The translations under genes and the position numbers were made by a program. From an uncultured Phycisphaerales bacterium (GTDB lineage Bacteria; Planctomycetota; Phycisphaerae; Sedimentisphaerales; Anaerohalosphaeraceae), in NCBI GenBank assembly GCA_937868095.1, contig CALMLO010000065.1, positions 1-64,000 on the forward strand: a stretch of 64,000 bases of DNA, written 5' to 3'. The notes under the pieces are model-generated. The model did no database searches. It was not told where the DNA came from and saw nothing but the letters and a program-made list of their open reading frames with translations. Positions 8,145 through 16,243 of the stretch are shown here, piece after piece; position 1 is the stretch's first letter, and each line of letters begins with the position of its first letter.

Positions 8145-8810
8145 TTACAGTGGTTCCGATTCTTTATGTTCCGGCAGATGTCCCAAAAACGAGGACAAGC
8201 TGCGTACAAAACTTTGTCGCAGGGGCTGGATACTTGACTCCACCTGCTCTAATTCCATTCCAATCATTGCGAATGAAAAGAAACCAAATACAAAACCCGC
8301 CACAGCACAAGAGAGGCGGCGAATTTTCGTCGGGTCTATCTTTTCGCCGATGAAAGGAGAGAGCACAGATTCCATCTCGCAAAGATAGCGAGTATACGGC
8401 CCTTCCATTTTTTCGGAAATTCTTCGTTCCAGTTTTACCAAAAGTCTTCCCTGAAATAAAAGAATAAACTTTTCATATTCTTCTAAAAAAAACCGATAGT
8501 GCGCCTCCAGCAGGTGTTCGATGGCCTCAGAAAGGGTTCTGATTTGTTTTTCCGGTGTCCGAAGCCGCTCGAGCAACTCTTCAATTGCTAAATCGACAAG
8601 AATTGTCGCGATTTCTTCTTTGTCCTTAAAATGACGGTAAAACGTCCCTTTTCCGAGGTCTGCCCGCTGCGTTATATCTTCTATTGTGGTTGCATCGAGT
8701 CCGTATTCAGTAAAGACCTCCAGAGCAGCAGACTCGAGTTTCTTTCTTGTCCTCTCGGCTCTTTTATCAGAACGGGTTAAACATTTCTTTTCAGTATCGA
8801 TAATCATCAT
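8145..8810 (-). CDS. TetR-family transcriptional regulator heading the aminomutase cassette
   Basis: The 221-residue protein has a TetR DNA-binding domain at about residues 17-65 (RKKLESAALEVFTEYGLDATTIEDITQRADLGKGTFYRHFKDKEEI) and a helical C-terminal ligand-binding/dimerisation region ending in a conserved-looking hydrophobic stretch near 170-185. It is the first gene of the minus-strand cassette and is followed after 15 bases by the aminomutase. Two TGAC-N6-GTCA palindromes lie directly upstream and cover the promoter, so it very probably represses its own operon until a ligand binds. There is no Shine-Dalgarno sequence and the predicted transcription start coincides with the ATG, suggesting leaderless translation. 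The inducer is unknown. Confidence 0.9.
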   Translation of the reverse strand: MMIIDTEKKCLTRSDKRAERTRKKLESAALEVFTEYGLDATTIEDITQRADLGKGTFYRHFKDKEEIATILVDLAIEELLERLRTPEKQIRTLSEAIEHLLEAHYRFFLEEYEKFILLFQGRLLVKLERRISEKMEGPYTRYLCEMESVLSPFIGEKIDPTKIRRLSCAVAGFVFGFFSFAMIGMELEQVESSIQPLRQSFVRSLSSFLGHLPEHKESEPL

Positions 8811-8845
8811 TCTGACTATATAGTCAGAAATGACCGTTTGGTCAA
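8810..8845 (-). promoter_or_regulatory. Double TetR operator overlapping a sigma-70 promoter
   Basis: A 20-base perfect palindrome (8810-8829, core TGACTATATAGTCA) and a second palindrome TGACCGTTTGGTCA (8831-8844) share the pattern TGAC-N6-GTCA with centres 18 bases apart. On the minus strand they embed a promoter: TTGACC (8845-8840), a 17-base spacer and TATATA (8822-8817). The predicted start point is at or next to the A of the regulator's ATG (8810). The arrangement predicts strong autorepression of the whole cassette. Confidence 0.75.
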
Positions 8846-9126
8846 TATTTTTTCGGAAAATTTTTTAATTTCTTTAAAGTTTTTTGAGAATGGAGCAAAG
8901 ATACTACATTTTGTGGTTTTTAGTTGAATAAGACCCAACATTGATATCTATACAAGACAGGTTTGGTCTAATATTTGTCTTGAATTTGGTTTTTATTAAG
9001 GGCTTATAACCGGTTTGGTTTGTAAAAACTTGAAAACTGGGGGAGTTAAAATTGCCCAAAGTGATTTGTTCATTTGGAGTTTTCTGAAGCCCTGAAAGGG
9101 GCATGGCGTTTTACGCCGGATTGAAG

Positions 9127-9155
9127 TTGAATCTGCTCAAACGGGAGAGTATAAG
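9127..9155 (+). promoter_or_regulatory. Predicted promoter for the murC operon
   Basis: TTGAAT (9127-9132), a 17-base spacer and TATAAG (9150-9155) precede murC, giving a predicted 5' leader of about 24 bases with GAGG at 9177-9180. The rest of the 340-base gap from 8846 to 9185 is AT-rich and holds only a small GGCGT/ACGCC hairpin at 9105-9117. I see no gene in it. Confidence 0.5.
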
Positions 9156-9185
9156 GGGGAGTTATCTTAATGGTTTGAGGTTGAT

Positions 9186-10580
9186 ATGGAATCGTTCTGC
9201 GGCAGGAAGTTTCATTTTATTGGAATTGGCGGAATCGGCACCAGCGGCCTGGCTAAGATGCTGCTCAACCAGGGGGCAGTTGTCTCTGGTTCCGATATGA
9301 CGGAAAGCGACACGCTCCGAGATCTCCAAAAAGCCGGGGTGCAGATATATATTGGACATCGGCCAGAACAAGTTCCCGCGGATGCGCATGCTGTGGTGAT
9401 TAGTGCCGCCGTGCCGGCGGGCAACCCGGAATTGGCGCGGGCTGGAGAATTGGGGATTCGGATTTACAAATATGCCGAGATGCTTGGCCGACTTTTCAGC
9501 CAATACAAAGGGATAGCAGTGGCCGGCACACACGGAAAAAGCACAACCAGTGCCTGGCTCGCTTATATTCTTGAAAAATCCGGTGTTTCGCCCACGTTCC
9601 TGATCGGAGCTGCTGTGCCTCAACTGGGCGGAACGAGCGGGATAGGCAACGGCCCTTTTTTTGTTGCGGAGGCCTGTGAATATGACCGAAGTTTTCTGAA
9701 TCTGCACCCCCAAATTGGGATTGTCCTGAATATTGAGCAAGACCATTTGGATTATTACAGAGATGAAGAAGAGATTGTGGATGCCTTTACGGATTTTGCA
9801 AGGGGTATCTCTAAAGGGGGAATCTTAGTTACAAGCGGCCAGGATAAAAATACCCTGCGTCTGCTTCGTCGATTGAATGGTGAGATTCAGTTCCAAACGT
9901 TTGGACGCAGTGAGGCCTGTGATTTTTCAGCAGGGCGGCTGCATTTGAACGATGGCTGCTATGAATTTGAGATTCGAAAGGGCGGGGCTGTTCTCGGATG
10001 GGCAAAAATATCAGTTCCTGGAATCCATAATGTCGATAATGCCTTAGCTGTGACAGCGGCTTGTTTATCCGCGGGTATTCCTATTGAGACGGTTCTGGCA
10101 CATTTAGGGGGATTTTCGGGAATTGACCGTCGGCTGATGCTGAAAGCCCAGGTCGGCGGAATAACTATTTTGGACGATTATGCCCATCATCCTACGGAAA
10201 TTCGTGCTTCGCTTTTGGCTATTCGGGAGCGGTATCATCCAGAACATTTGTGGTGTGTTTTTCAGCCGCATCAGTATAGCCGAACACGTTTTTTGCTTGA
10301 TGATTTTGCGGAAAGTTTTAATCTGGCCGATACAACTATTGTGCCGGAGATTTACTTTGTCCGGGATACCGCTGAGAGCCGGAAAAGGGTAAATGCCGAG
10401 ATTTTGGTTGAGCGGATTCGGCAAAGCGGCAGTGAGGCAGTTTTTATCCGGGATTTTCCCGGCATTGTGTCTTATTTGAGTGAGCATGTGCAGCCCGGTG
10501 ATTTGGTCGTTACCATGGGTGCCGGAACAATCTGGAAGGTGGCCGATGAGTATATTCAGTGGCTTAGAGAACATTGTTAA
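9186..10580 (+). CDS. murC: UDP-N-acetylmuramate--L-alanine ligase
   Basis: This 464-residue cytoplasmic Mur ligase adds L-alanine to UDP-MurNAc, the first step of the peptidoglycan stem peptide. The N-terminal Rossmann domain starts with FHFIGIGGIGTSGLA. The ATP-binding P-loop is GTHGKST at 114-120. EACEYDRSFL, the NVDNALA segment and DDYAHHPTEI are typical MurC motifs, and the C-terminal GDLVVTMGAGTIWKV is intact. Length is normal. GAGG lies five bases upstream of the ATG. It is the first gene of a plus-strand run murC-murB-ddl-ftsQ, and overlaps murB by 35 bases. Confidence 0.96.
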   Translation: MESFCGRKFHFIGIGGIGTSGLAKMLLNQGAVVSGSDMTESDTLRDLQKAGVQIYIGHRPEQVPADAHAVVISAAVPAGNPELARAGELGIRIYKYAEMLGRLFSQYKGIAVAGTHGKSTTSAWLAYILEKSGVSPTFLIGAAVPQLGGTSGIGNGPFFVAEACEYDRSFLNLHPQIGIVLNIEQDHLDYYRDEEEIVDAFTDFARGISKGGILVTSGQDKNTLRLLRRLNGEIQFQTFGRSEACDFSAGRLHLNDGCYEFEIRKGGAVLGWAKISVPGIHNVDNALAVTAACLSAGIPIETVLAHLGGFSGIDRRLMLKAQVGGITILDDYAHHPTEIRASLLAIRERYHPEHLWCVFQPHQYSRTRFLLDDFAESFNLADTTIVPEIYFVRDTAESRKRVNAEILVERIRQSGSEAVFIRDFPGIVSYLSEHVQPGDLVVTMGAGTIWKVADEYIQWLREHC

Positions 10581-11424
10581 GGAAAAATGCCCTTTGGCCC
10601 CCTATACGTGGTACGGGTTGGGTGGGCCGGCGGATTATCTGATTACCCCGCAGAGTCGGGAACAGATTGCGGAAGTCCTTCAACGGTGCCGCGAACATCA
10701 GCTGCCGGTGCGGGTGCTCGGATTTGGTTCCAATCTGCTTGTCGGAGATGAGGGAGTGCGGGGGGCGGTAATTCGGCTGGAGAATCCCGTATTCTGTGAG
10801 TTTAAGTTTGAAGGGACGACTTTGAAAGCCGGTGCAGGCGCCAATTTGAATAAACTGGTGCTTGAGTCGGTTCGAAAGGGCCTGGCCGGACTGGAGGCGC
10901 TGACAGGGATTCCAGGTTCTATCGGCGGGGCAGTGCGAATGAATGCGGGCGGACGGTTTGGGGATTTGGGTTCCGTCGTTCAGCGTGTTACGGTGATGAA
11001 TCTTGAAGGTCAAGTTTTTGAAAAGGCCAAGCCCGAACTGGTTTTCGACTATCGCAGCACCAATATTACAGCCAAGCTGATTTTAGAAGCCACGATAGAA
11101 CTGACAGAATCGGACCCGGAATCTCTCTTGCAGGTGGTTAAAGAGGTATGGATTTATAAGAAAAATACCCAACCGCTGGATACTCATAACGCCGGCTGCA
11201 TTTTCAAAAATCCGCGGGGGATGTCTGCCGGAGCGCTGATTGACCGGGCGGGATTGAAAGGAACCCAAATCGGCGGGGCTGTTGTGAGTGAAAAACATGC
11301 TAATTTTTTCATAGCCGAGAAGGGATGCCGCAGTTCGGATGTACGGCAGCTGATTGATTTGGTGCGCACCAAAGTCAGGGAAAAGTTTGATGTCGAACTC
11401 GAACTGGAACTGGAAATCTGGTAA
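10546..11424 (+). CDS. murB: UDP-N-acetylenolpyruvoylglucosamine reductase
   Basis: The 292-residue FAD enzyme reduces UDP-GlcNAc-enolpyruvate to UDP-MurNAc. The FAD-binding region GFGSNLLVGDEGVRGAVIRL, GIPGSIGGAVRMNAG and the catalytic-type YRSTN are visible. GCIFKNPRGMSAGALIDRAGLKG is the pattern of the shorter type II MurB proteins. A longer reading frame opens at 10480, but the ATG at 10546 has GGAAGG upstream and gives the usual N-terminus, leaving a 35-base overlap with murC and suggesting coupled translation. Confidence 0.95.
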   Translation: MSIFSGLENIVKEKCPLAPYTWYGLGGPADYLITPQSREQIAEVLQRCREHQLPVRVLGFGSNLLVGDEGVRGAVIRLENPVFCEFKFEGTTLKAGAGANLNKLVLESVRKGLAGLEALTGIPGSIGGAVRMNAGGRFGDLGSVVQRVTVMNLEGQVFEKAKPELVFDYRSTNITAKLILEATIELTESDPESLLQVVKEVWIYKKNTQPLDTHNAGCIFKNPRGMSAGALIDRAGLKGTQIGGAVVSEKHANFFIAEKGCRSSDVRQLIDLVRTKVREKFDVELELELEIW

Positions 11425-11492
11425 GAGCAAAACTGCGCATTTTTCACCGGTCCGTCGTTTTTCTTTCTTTCAGTTTTTTATTAGGAATCAGG

Positions 11493-12443
11493 ATGAGGTT
11501 TTGTAAGCGAATATTTGAAATGGTGGCGGTCTTGGCAGGAGGGGTCGGTGAAGAGCGTCAAGTCAGTCTTCAGAGCGGCCGAACCGTTTCCGAGGCGCTT
11601 CAGAGAACTGGTTTGAATGTACTTCTGTCGGATGTGCGGCCGGACGATTTGTCAATTTTGGACCATCCTGAAGTGGACCTTTTTTTTCTGATTCTGCATG
11701 GGCAATTTGGGGAGGATGGACAACTGCAGCGCATTCTGGAAGACAAACATCTGATTTATACAGGGTCGGATTCTGCTGCCAGCCGTTTGGCTTTTGATAA
11801 ACGGGCAGCCAAGAGTCGTTTTCAGGAGAGGGGGATTCCTACAGCGCCGGCGGTGTATCCTCAGCCGGAGGAGGGGGACCGGGAACTTTTGGCTGCTGTC
11901 GAAGAACTTGGAGCAAAGCGATTTGTCGTTAAGCCCCTTTGTCAAGGCAGCAGTGTGGGTGTTCAAATCGTTGATACGCCCCAGGCAGCGGTTGAGGCGG
12001 CCCGGGCGTGCTTTCGCCAGTATGGGGATTGCATGATTGAACGATTTATCCAAGGGCGGGAAATTACGGTTGGGATTGTGGATCAGATGGTTCTGCCGGT
12101 GATTGAAATCCGTCCCAAGCAGGATTTTTATAACTATCAGGCAAAATATGTGGATGAGCATACAGAATTTTTGTTCGACACGTTTTCAGATACCCGTCAA
12201 GTGGAGCTTTTTCAGAAGACGGCGATAGACAGCTTCCATGCCCTTGGCTGCCGGCATTTCGGCCGGGTGGATATGATCGTGGATGGAGATGGCAAGCCCT
12301 ATGTGCTGGAAATCAATACTCTGCCGGGCTTTACGAGCCACTCCCTGCTTCCGATGGCGGCAGCGCGGGCTGGGATGGATCATACCCAGCTGTGTTTGAA
12401 GATTTTAGAAACGGCATGGCGGGATTTTCACAGACAAGGATAA
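11493..12443 (+). CDS. ddl: D-alanine--D-alanine ligase
   Basis: This 316-residue ATP-grasp enzyme makes the D-Ala-D-Ala dipeptide for peptidoglycan. It has the Ddl N-terminal motif VLAGGVGEERQVSLQSG, LHGQFGEDGQLQ, the ATP-binding KPLCQGSSVGV, and the C-terminal FGRVDMIVDGDGKPYVLEINTLPGFTSHSLLPMAA. These canonical motifs set it apart from the two divergent ATP-grasp ligases at 4505-6539. It lies 68 bases downstream of murB. The start may be at 11493 or the internal ATG at 11520 (MVAVLAGG); the upstream sequence does not decide clearly. Its stop is followed after five bases by the ftsQ-like gene. Confidence 0.93.
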   Translation: MRFCKRIFEMVAVLAGGVGEERQVSLQSGRTVSEALQRTGLNVLLSDVRPDDLSILDHPEVDLFFLILHGQFGEDGQLQRILEDKHLIYTGSDSAASRLAFDKRAAKSRFQERGIPTAPAVYPQPEEGDRELLAAVEELGAKRFVVKPLCQGSSVGVQIVDTPQAAVEAARACFRQYGDCMIERFIQGREITVGIVDQMVLPVIEIRPKQDFYNYQAKYVDEHTEFLFDTFSDTRQVELFQKTAIDSFHALGCRHFGRVDMIVDGDGKPYVLEINTLPGFTSHSLLPMAAARAGMDHTQLCLKILETAWRDFHRQG

Positions 12444-12448
12444 ATCGG

Positions 12449-13399
12449 ATGGCTTTCTTCAAAAGGAAAAAACAAAAATCTGCTCGGGAAAAAGGGGGGC
12501 TGCGGACCCGTTTGCGTACAGGCAGCCGGGATGCCTCTTCTCTTTCTCAGCCGAGTCCTTCGTCTTGGCTGAAGCGGCTGAAGACAGCCTTTGCCTTATG
12601 CCTTTGGATTCTGATTGGGGCCGGCATTGTTCTCAGTTTTGGCTATCTGAATCAATACATTTTTGCTGAATACCCTCAAGCCGGCAGGTCTGGTCCGCTG
12701 GAACTGATCAATGTACCTGACTGGGTGGAGCCGAATTGGATACAGGCCATTACAGAGGCCGCCGGAGGCAGCGTGTTTCCTCTAAATGAGGATTCGGCTC
12801 GTCAGGTTGCAGAAAAACTTTCCGTACTTTCCTGGCTGGATCAGGTTCGTGTTCAGGCGACTCCTCATTGTCTTCGCGTGTATGCTGTATATCGCAAGCC
12901 GGTTTTGCGTGTAAAAATCGGCTCAGAACGCTGGGTTTATCTTGATCGGGATGGGGTAGTACTGGATGCTCCTCTGCTGACAGGCAGTGAAGTGATTGAA
13001 CTGCGGGGATTGCCGGCCCGGCAGATTCCCTCGCCCGGCTCCTTGTGCCGTTCGCAAGAGGTTGCTGCCGCTTTGAAACTGCTGGAGATGTTCAGTCGAA
13101 TGGATCAGAAGTGCTGTCCAGACAAGCCGCTGCTGAGGGAGATTGCTGCTGTTGATGTAGGGAATTGGAGTCGCGGGAAAAAATCCTCCCTGCCGCAGAT
13201 AGTCCTCGCTGTCAAAGATGGAACGCCTATTCATTGGGGAGCTCCGTACGGCCAGGCAGCCCTGTATCTGGAGGCGGATGAGGCGGAAAAACTTTCCGTT
13301 CTCTATACATTTTATACGCAGAACGGCTATACTTTGCAGGGCAAGGTCAAATATCTCGAACTGCGCACCCCCATCAGCCGGCGTCCTCGCCCGAAATAA
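12449..13399 (+). CDS. ftsQ: FtsQ/DivIB-like cell division protein
   Basis: The 316-residue protein has a short basic, Ser-rich cytoplasmic N-terminus, one transmembrane segment (about residues 46-68, ALCLWILIGAGIVLSFGYL) and an extracytoplasmic domain. The POTRA-like part contains the typical LSVLSWLDQVRVQATPHCLRVYAVYRKPVLRVKIG and then WVYLDRDGVVL. FtsQ/DivIB bridges FtsL and FtsI in the septal wall-synthesis complex. The position directly after ddl, the classical dcw order, supports the call, since FtsQ sequences diverge strongly. The ATG at 12449 has AAGGA eight bases before it. It converges on ftsI with only 31 bases between them. Confidence 0.8.
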   Translation: MAFFKRKKQKSAREKGGLRTRLRTGSRDASSLSQPSPSSWLKRLKTAFALCLWILIGAGIVLSFGYLNQYIFAEYPQAGRSGPLELINVPDWVEPNWIQAITEAAGGSVFPLNEDSARQVAEKLSVLSWLDQVRVQATPHCLRVYAVYRKPVLRVKIGSERWVYLDRDGVVLDAPLLTGSEVIELRGLPARQIPSPGSLCRSQEVAAALKLLEMFSRMDQKCCPDKPLLREIAAVDVGNWSRGKKSSLPQIVLAVKDGTPIHWGAPYGQAALYLEADEAEKLSVLYTFYTQNGYTLQGKVKYLELRTPISRRPRPK

Positions 13400-13430
13400 A
13401 TTCGGCATCAAAAAAAGCGGGAACTTCCCT

Positions 13431-15155
13431 TTACCTGTCGTCGAGATAGGCGAGGGTTTTTTGAAGGATTTCTTTGAAAACTGGGGCCGCTACTCGCCCG
13501 CCGCTGTAGCCCTTGCCCAGAGCGCGATTTGGTTTTCGGATGGAAACAAGGATAATTACTTTGGGATTGTCGGCGGGGGCTCCGCCAATAAAGGAAGCGA
13601 TATAGTTGCTCGTATCATAGCCGCCTGTCGGCAGGGCGATATTGGCGGTGCCGGTCTTTCCGAAAACTTCTACCCCTTCAATGGCTGCCTGATCGCCGGT
13701 TCCTTCTGTTACGACGGCTCGCATTGCTTGTCGGACAATCCAGCGAGCAATTTCCGGATGGATAACATAACCCGCTCCTACCAGAGAAGGTGTTACGTCT
13801 GTTATCTGCCCTTCCGGATTAACGATTGCTCGGACGAGATGGGGCTGAATCAGCGTACCGCCGTTAGCGAGGATACAGTAAGCCCTGGCCATCTGAAGCG
13901 AAGTGACGGAAATCTCGTGTCCAAATGCAATCCGTGTGGGGCTGTATCCGCTCCATTTTTGGATGGGACGCAATATGCCGGATTCTTCACCGGCTAAGTC
14001 CACCCCTGTCGGCTGACCGAAACCGAAGAGACGCAGGCCGTCATACAGCGTTTTTGAACCTGTTTTTAAGCCGATTTTGGCCATACCAATATTGCTTGAG
14101 TTAAGAATAATCTCCCGGACAGTCAGAAGACCGAAACGATGGTTGCCAAATTCATGAATACCGCCGTATTTGCCCCAATAGCCGTCTTCACAGTCGAACT
14201 TCTCCTCTTTACGGATAGCCCCGCTGTCCAGAGCAATAGCGGCGATGATGGGTTTGAAGATACTGCCGGGTTCATAAGGGTCGGACAGTATCCGGTTTTT
14301 CAGTTGGCTGGCAGTTGCTTTGGAGAAGTGGTGGGGCTCAAAATCAGGCAGGGAAACCCATGCCCAGATTGCCCCTGTCCACGGGTCCATTACCAAAGCA
14401 GTACCGGATTCGGCTTGATAGTCTTTGATTTGTTTCAGCAGGGCTTCGCGTACAATTTCCTGAATGACCGAATCAATCGTTAAAACCAGATTATCGCCAT
14501 TTTGGAGAGGGTTGCGGCCTTCCGGATAAGCGGCCAGAGGTCTGCGAAAAACATCAACAACATAAGTATCCTGCCCGCCTTTTCCGGCCAAAACAGAATC
14601 ATATTTTAATTCAATGCCGGCCAGACCCCGTCCTTCATTTCCGACAAACCCGACTACATGAGAACAAAGGGCTCCGGTTGGGTAAGAACGTTTCCATGCC
14701 TCTTCAATGCCGATGCCGTTCAGCCGTGCCTGAAGAATGGCCTGCTGCTGAGCGGGGGTAATGTCTTTTTCGAGCCGCAGAAATCCGGGATTATTTGCCT
14801 CCAGAATGCGTTTGGAGATTTCGCAGCCCGGCACATCGAGAATAGATTGAAGGATTTCGGCGGTCAATTTGTATTGTTCATTTTGGAGGAGGCGGCGAGG
14901 TTCGGCGAAGACGTTGTAAATCATGCTGCTGGCAGCTAAAACCCGTCCTTTTTGGTCGGTAATCAGCCCGCGCTGCGGCGATTGACGCACGACAGCGTAG
15001 CGCTGGGTTCGACTGGCTTGGTCATAGACTCTGTTTCGTTGAAACTGAAGGTCAAAAACACGCGCCCCTAACCCTGTAAACCCTGCCAGGAGAAATACAC
15101 AAAGGAGGACGATTCCAGAGCGCACCCGTATGGGGGAAGAAGTGGGAGAATTCAT
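13431..15155 (-). CDS. ftsI: Peptidoglycan transpeptidase, FtsI/PBP2-type class B penicillin-binding protein
   Basis: The 574-residue protein has an N-terminal membrane anchor (residues 11-30), a dimerisation domain with QSPQRGLITDQKGRVLA and a transpeptidase domain. Catalytic motifs are intact: S298-I-F-K301, S353-S-N355 and K500-T-G. It cross-links septal peptidoglycan in the periplasm. Its ATG overlaps the stop of the FtsL-like gene (ATGA), so the two are coupled, and GAGGAG lies upstream. As the last gene of the mraZ arm, it converges on the ftsQ end of the other arm. There is no C-terminal PASTA domain. Confidence 0.94.
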   Translation of the reverse strand: MNSPTSSPIRVRSGIVLLCVFLLAGFTGLGARVFDLQFQRNRVYDQASRTQRYAVVRQSPQRGLITDQKGRVLAASSMIYNVFAEPRRLLQNEQYKLTAEILQSILDVPGCEISKRILEANNPGFLRLEKDITPAQQQAILQARLNGIGIEEAWKRSYPTGALCSHVVGFVGNEGRGLAGIELKYDSVLAGKGGQDTYVVDVFRRPLAAYPEGRNPLQNGDNLVLTIDSVIQEIVREALLKQIKDYQAESGTALVMDPWTGAIWAWVSLPDFEPHHFSKATASQLKNRILSDPYEPGSIFKPIIAAIALDSGAIRKEEKFDCEDGYWGKYGGIHEFGNHRFGLLTVREIILNSSNIGMAKIGLKTGSKTLYDGLRLFGFGQPTGVDLAGEESGILRPIQKWSGYSPTRIAFGHEISVTSLQMARAYCILANGGTLIQPHLVRAIVNPEGQITDVTPSLVGAGYVIHPEIARWIVRQAMRAVVTEGTGDQAAIEGVEVFGKTGTANIALPTGGYDTSNYIASFIGGAPADNPKVIILVSIRKPNRALGKGYSGGRVAAPVFKEILQKTLAYLDDR

Positions 15156-15382
15156 GGGGAGGTCTCCTCGATGGAAAGGGTGCGGAAAACTTTTTGCGGC
15201 TGAAGAAGCCCTTCCAGCTCAATCTGCTTTTTCCAGAGCTGCTGACGGAGCTGGTTTTGGAGAATTTGGGCTTGCCGTGCTTGATAAAACAGCCGTGACG
15301 CGCTGATGCGGAGATGGATGGTCACAATCAATGCGGCGGTTAGAAAAAAAACCACAAACCTCAAACGCGCGCGGGAAAACAT
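15152..15382 (-). CDS. ftsL: FtsL-like small division protein
   Basis: This 76-residue protein has a basic N-terminus, a single transmembrane helix (about residues 8-26, RFVVFFLTAALIVTIHL) and a C-terminal heptad-like region rich in Leu and Gln (LQNQLRQQLWKKQIELEGLL), the architecture of FtsL. FtsL forms a coiled coil with FtsB and supports FtsI. The identification depends on position between rsmH/LysM and ftsI plus architecture, because FtsL has little sequence conservation. The ATG at 15382 is preferred over a TTG at 15388 because of GAGA spacing. The gene overlaps ftsI by four bases. Confidence 0.75.
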   Translation of the reverse strand: MFSRARLRFVVFFLTAALIVTIHLRISASRLFYQARQAQILQNQLRQQLWKKQIELEGLLQPQKVFRTLSIEETSP

Positions 15383-15391
15383 AGGCAATTC

Positions 15392-16213
15392 TCAGCGTAC
15401 CGGAATTTTCAGACGAATTCCTGCCGGCACATTGTCCGGATCCAAAACCTGATCCTGATTGATTCGGACGATTTCTGTATAACGTTTGCCGTCTCCAAGG
15501 TATTGTTGAGCAATGTCCCAGAGCCGGTCTCCAGGTTGAACAACGTATTCCACATACCGCGGTGAAGTGCGGCCCGATGAGACCGGCTCAAAAACGTTCT
15601 TAAACTTTTCGAGGAGGGCTTTCTCCGGTTTGGCGGACGAGGCAGACGAAGCAGACGAAGAGGAATTGAGCACCTTTTCAAGAGGAGGAATAATCAGTTT
15701 GTCTCCGACCCGGAGAATATCCGGCGAAGTGAGAATATGCTGATTGGCTTGGTAGAGTTTTTGAATGACGGCTCGGGTATTGCCGGCTTCTTTTCCATAG
15801 TAGCGAGAGGCAATGGCTGCCAGAGTTTCACCTTTTTGGACAGTATGGGTCTGGATAGCAGCAGGGGCGGACGGTGCCGGTGCGGCAGAGGTATTGCTGC
15901 TGACAGAAGTGTCTGGAGAAGGTAGAACTGCGGGGACACTCGGCTCAGCGGCCGACGAAGCGGTAGGGACAGGAGTTATGATTTGGACCGCGGTAGGGGG
16001 CTGGGTCTGGCGAAGAGGAACGGGCTCAAGTTCGCGAGCCGCTTCTTCGACGGCCTGCTCAATAAGAATCGAACGGCCGGAGGGAACCTGTACAGCCGTT
16101 TCAATAACGGGTTTATCCGTTTTAAATAAACCTTTTGGGCCGTTAATCAGAAAAGCAATTGTAACAATAAAGAGAAAACTAATCAGTAAACCGATTTTCC
16201 CGTCCGAGGTCAT
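15392..16213 (-). CDS. Membrane-anchored protein with two LysM domains
   Basis: The 273-residue protein carries one N-terminal transmembrane segment (about residues 7-23, LLISFLFIVTIAFLING) and a Pro/Ala/Ser-rich linker. LysM domains follow at about residues 122-178 (HTVQKGETLAAIASRYYG...) and 223-272 (YVVQPGDRLWDIAQQYLG...). LysM binds the glycan backbone of peptidoglycan, so the protein probably tethers the inner membrane to the wall or positions wall enzymes. No catalytic domain is visible. It sits inside the division operon between rsmH and ftsL, a place not occupied by such a gene in classical dcw clusters. A GAGGAG site precedes the ATG. Confidence 0.88.
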   Translation of the reverse strand: MTSDGKIGLLISFLFIVTIAFLINGPKGLFKTDKPVIETAVQVPSGRSILIEQAVEEAARELEPVPLRQTQPPTAVQIITPVPTASSAAEPSVPAVLPSPDTSVSSNTSAAPAPSAPAAIQTHTVQKGETLAAIASRYYGKEAGNTRAVIQKLYQANQHILTSPDILRVGDKLIIPPLEKVLNSSSSASSASSAKPEKALLEKFKNVFEPVSSGRTSPRYVEYVVQPGDRLWDIAQQYLGDGKRYTEIVRINQDQVLDPDNVPAGIRLKIPVR

Positions 16214-16243
16214 AACTGACTCCTCTATCTTTTTTGAACTTTT

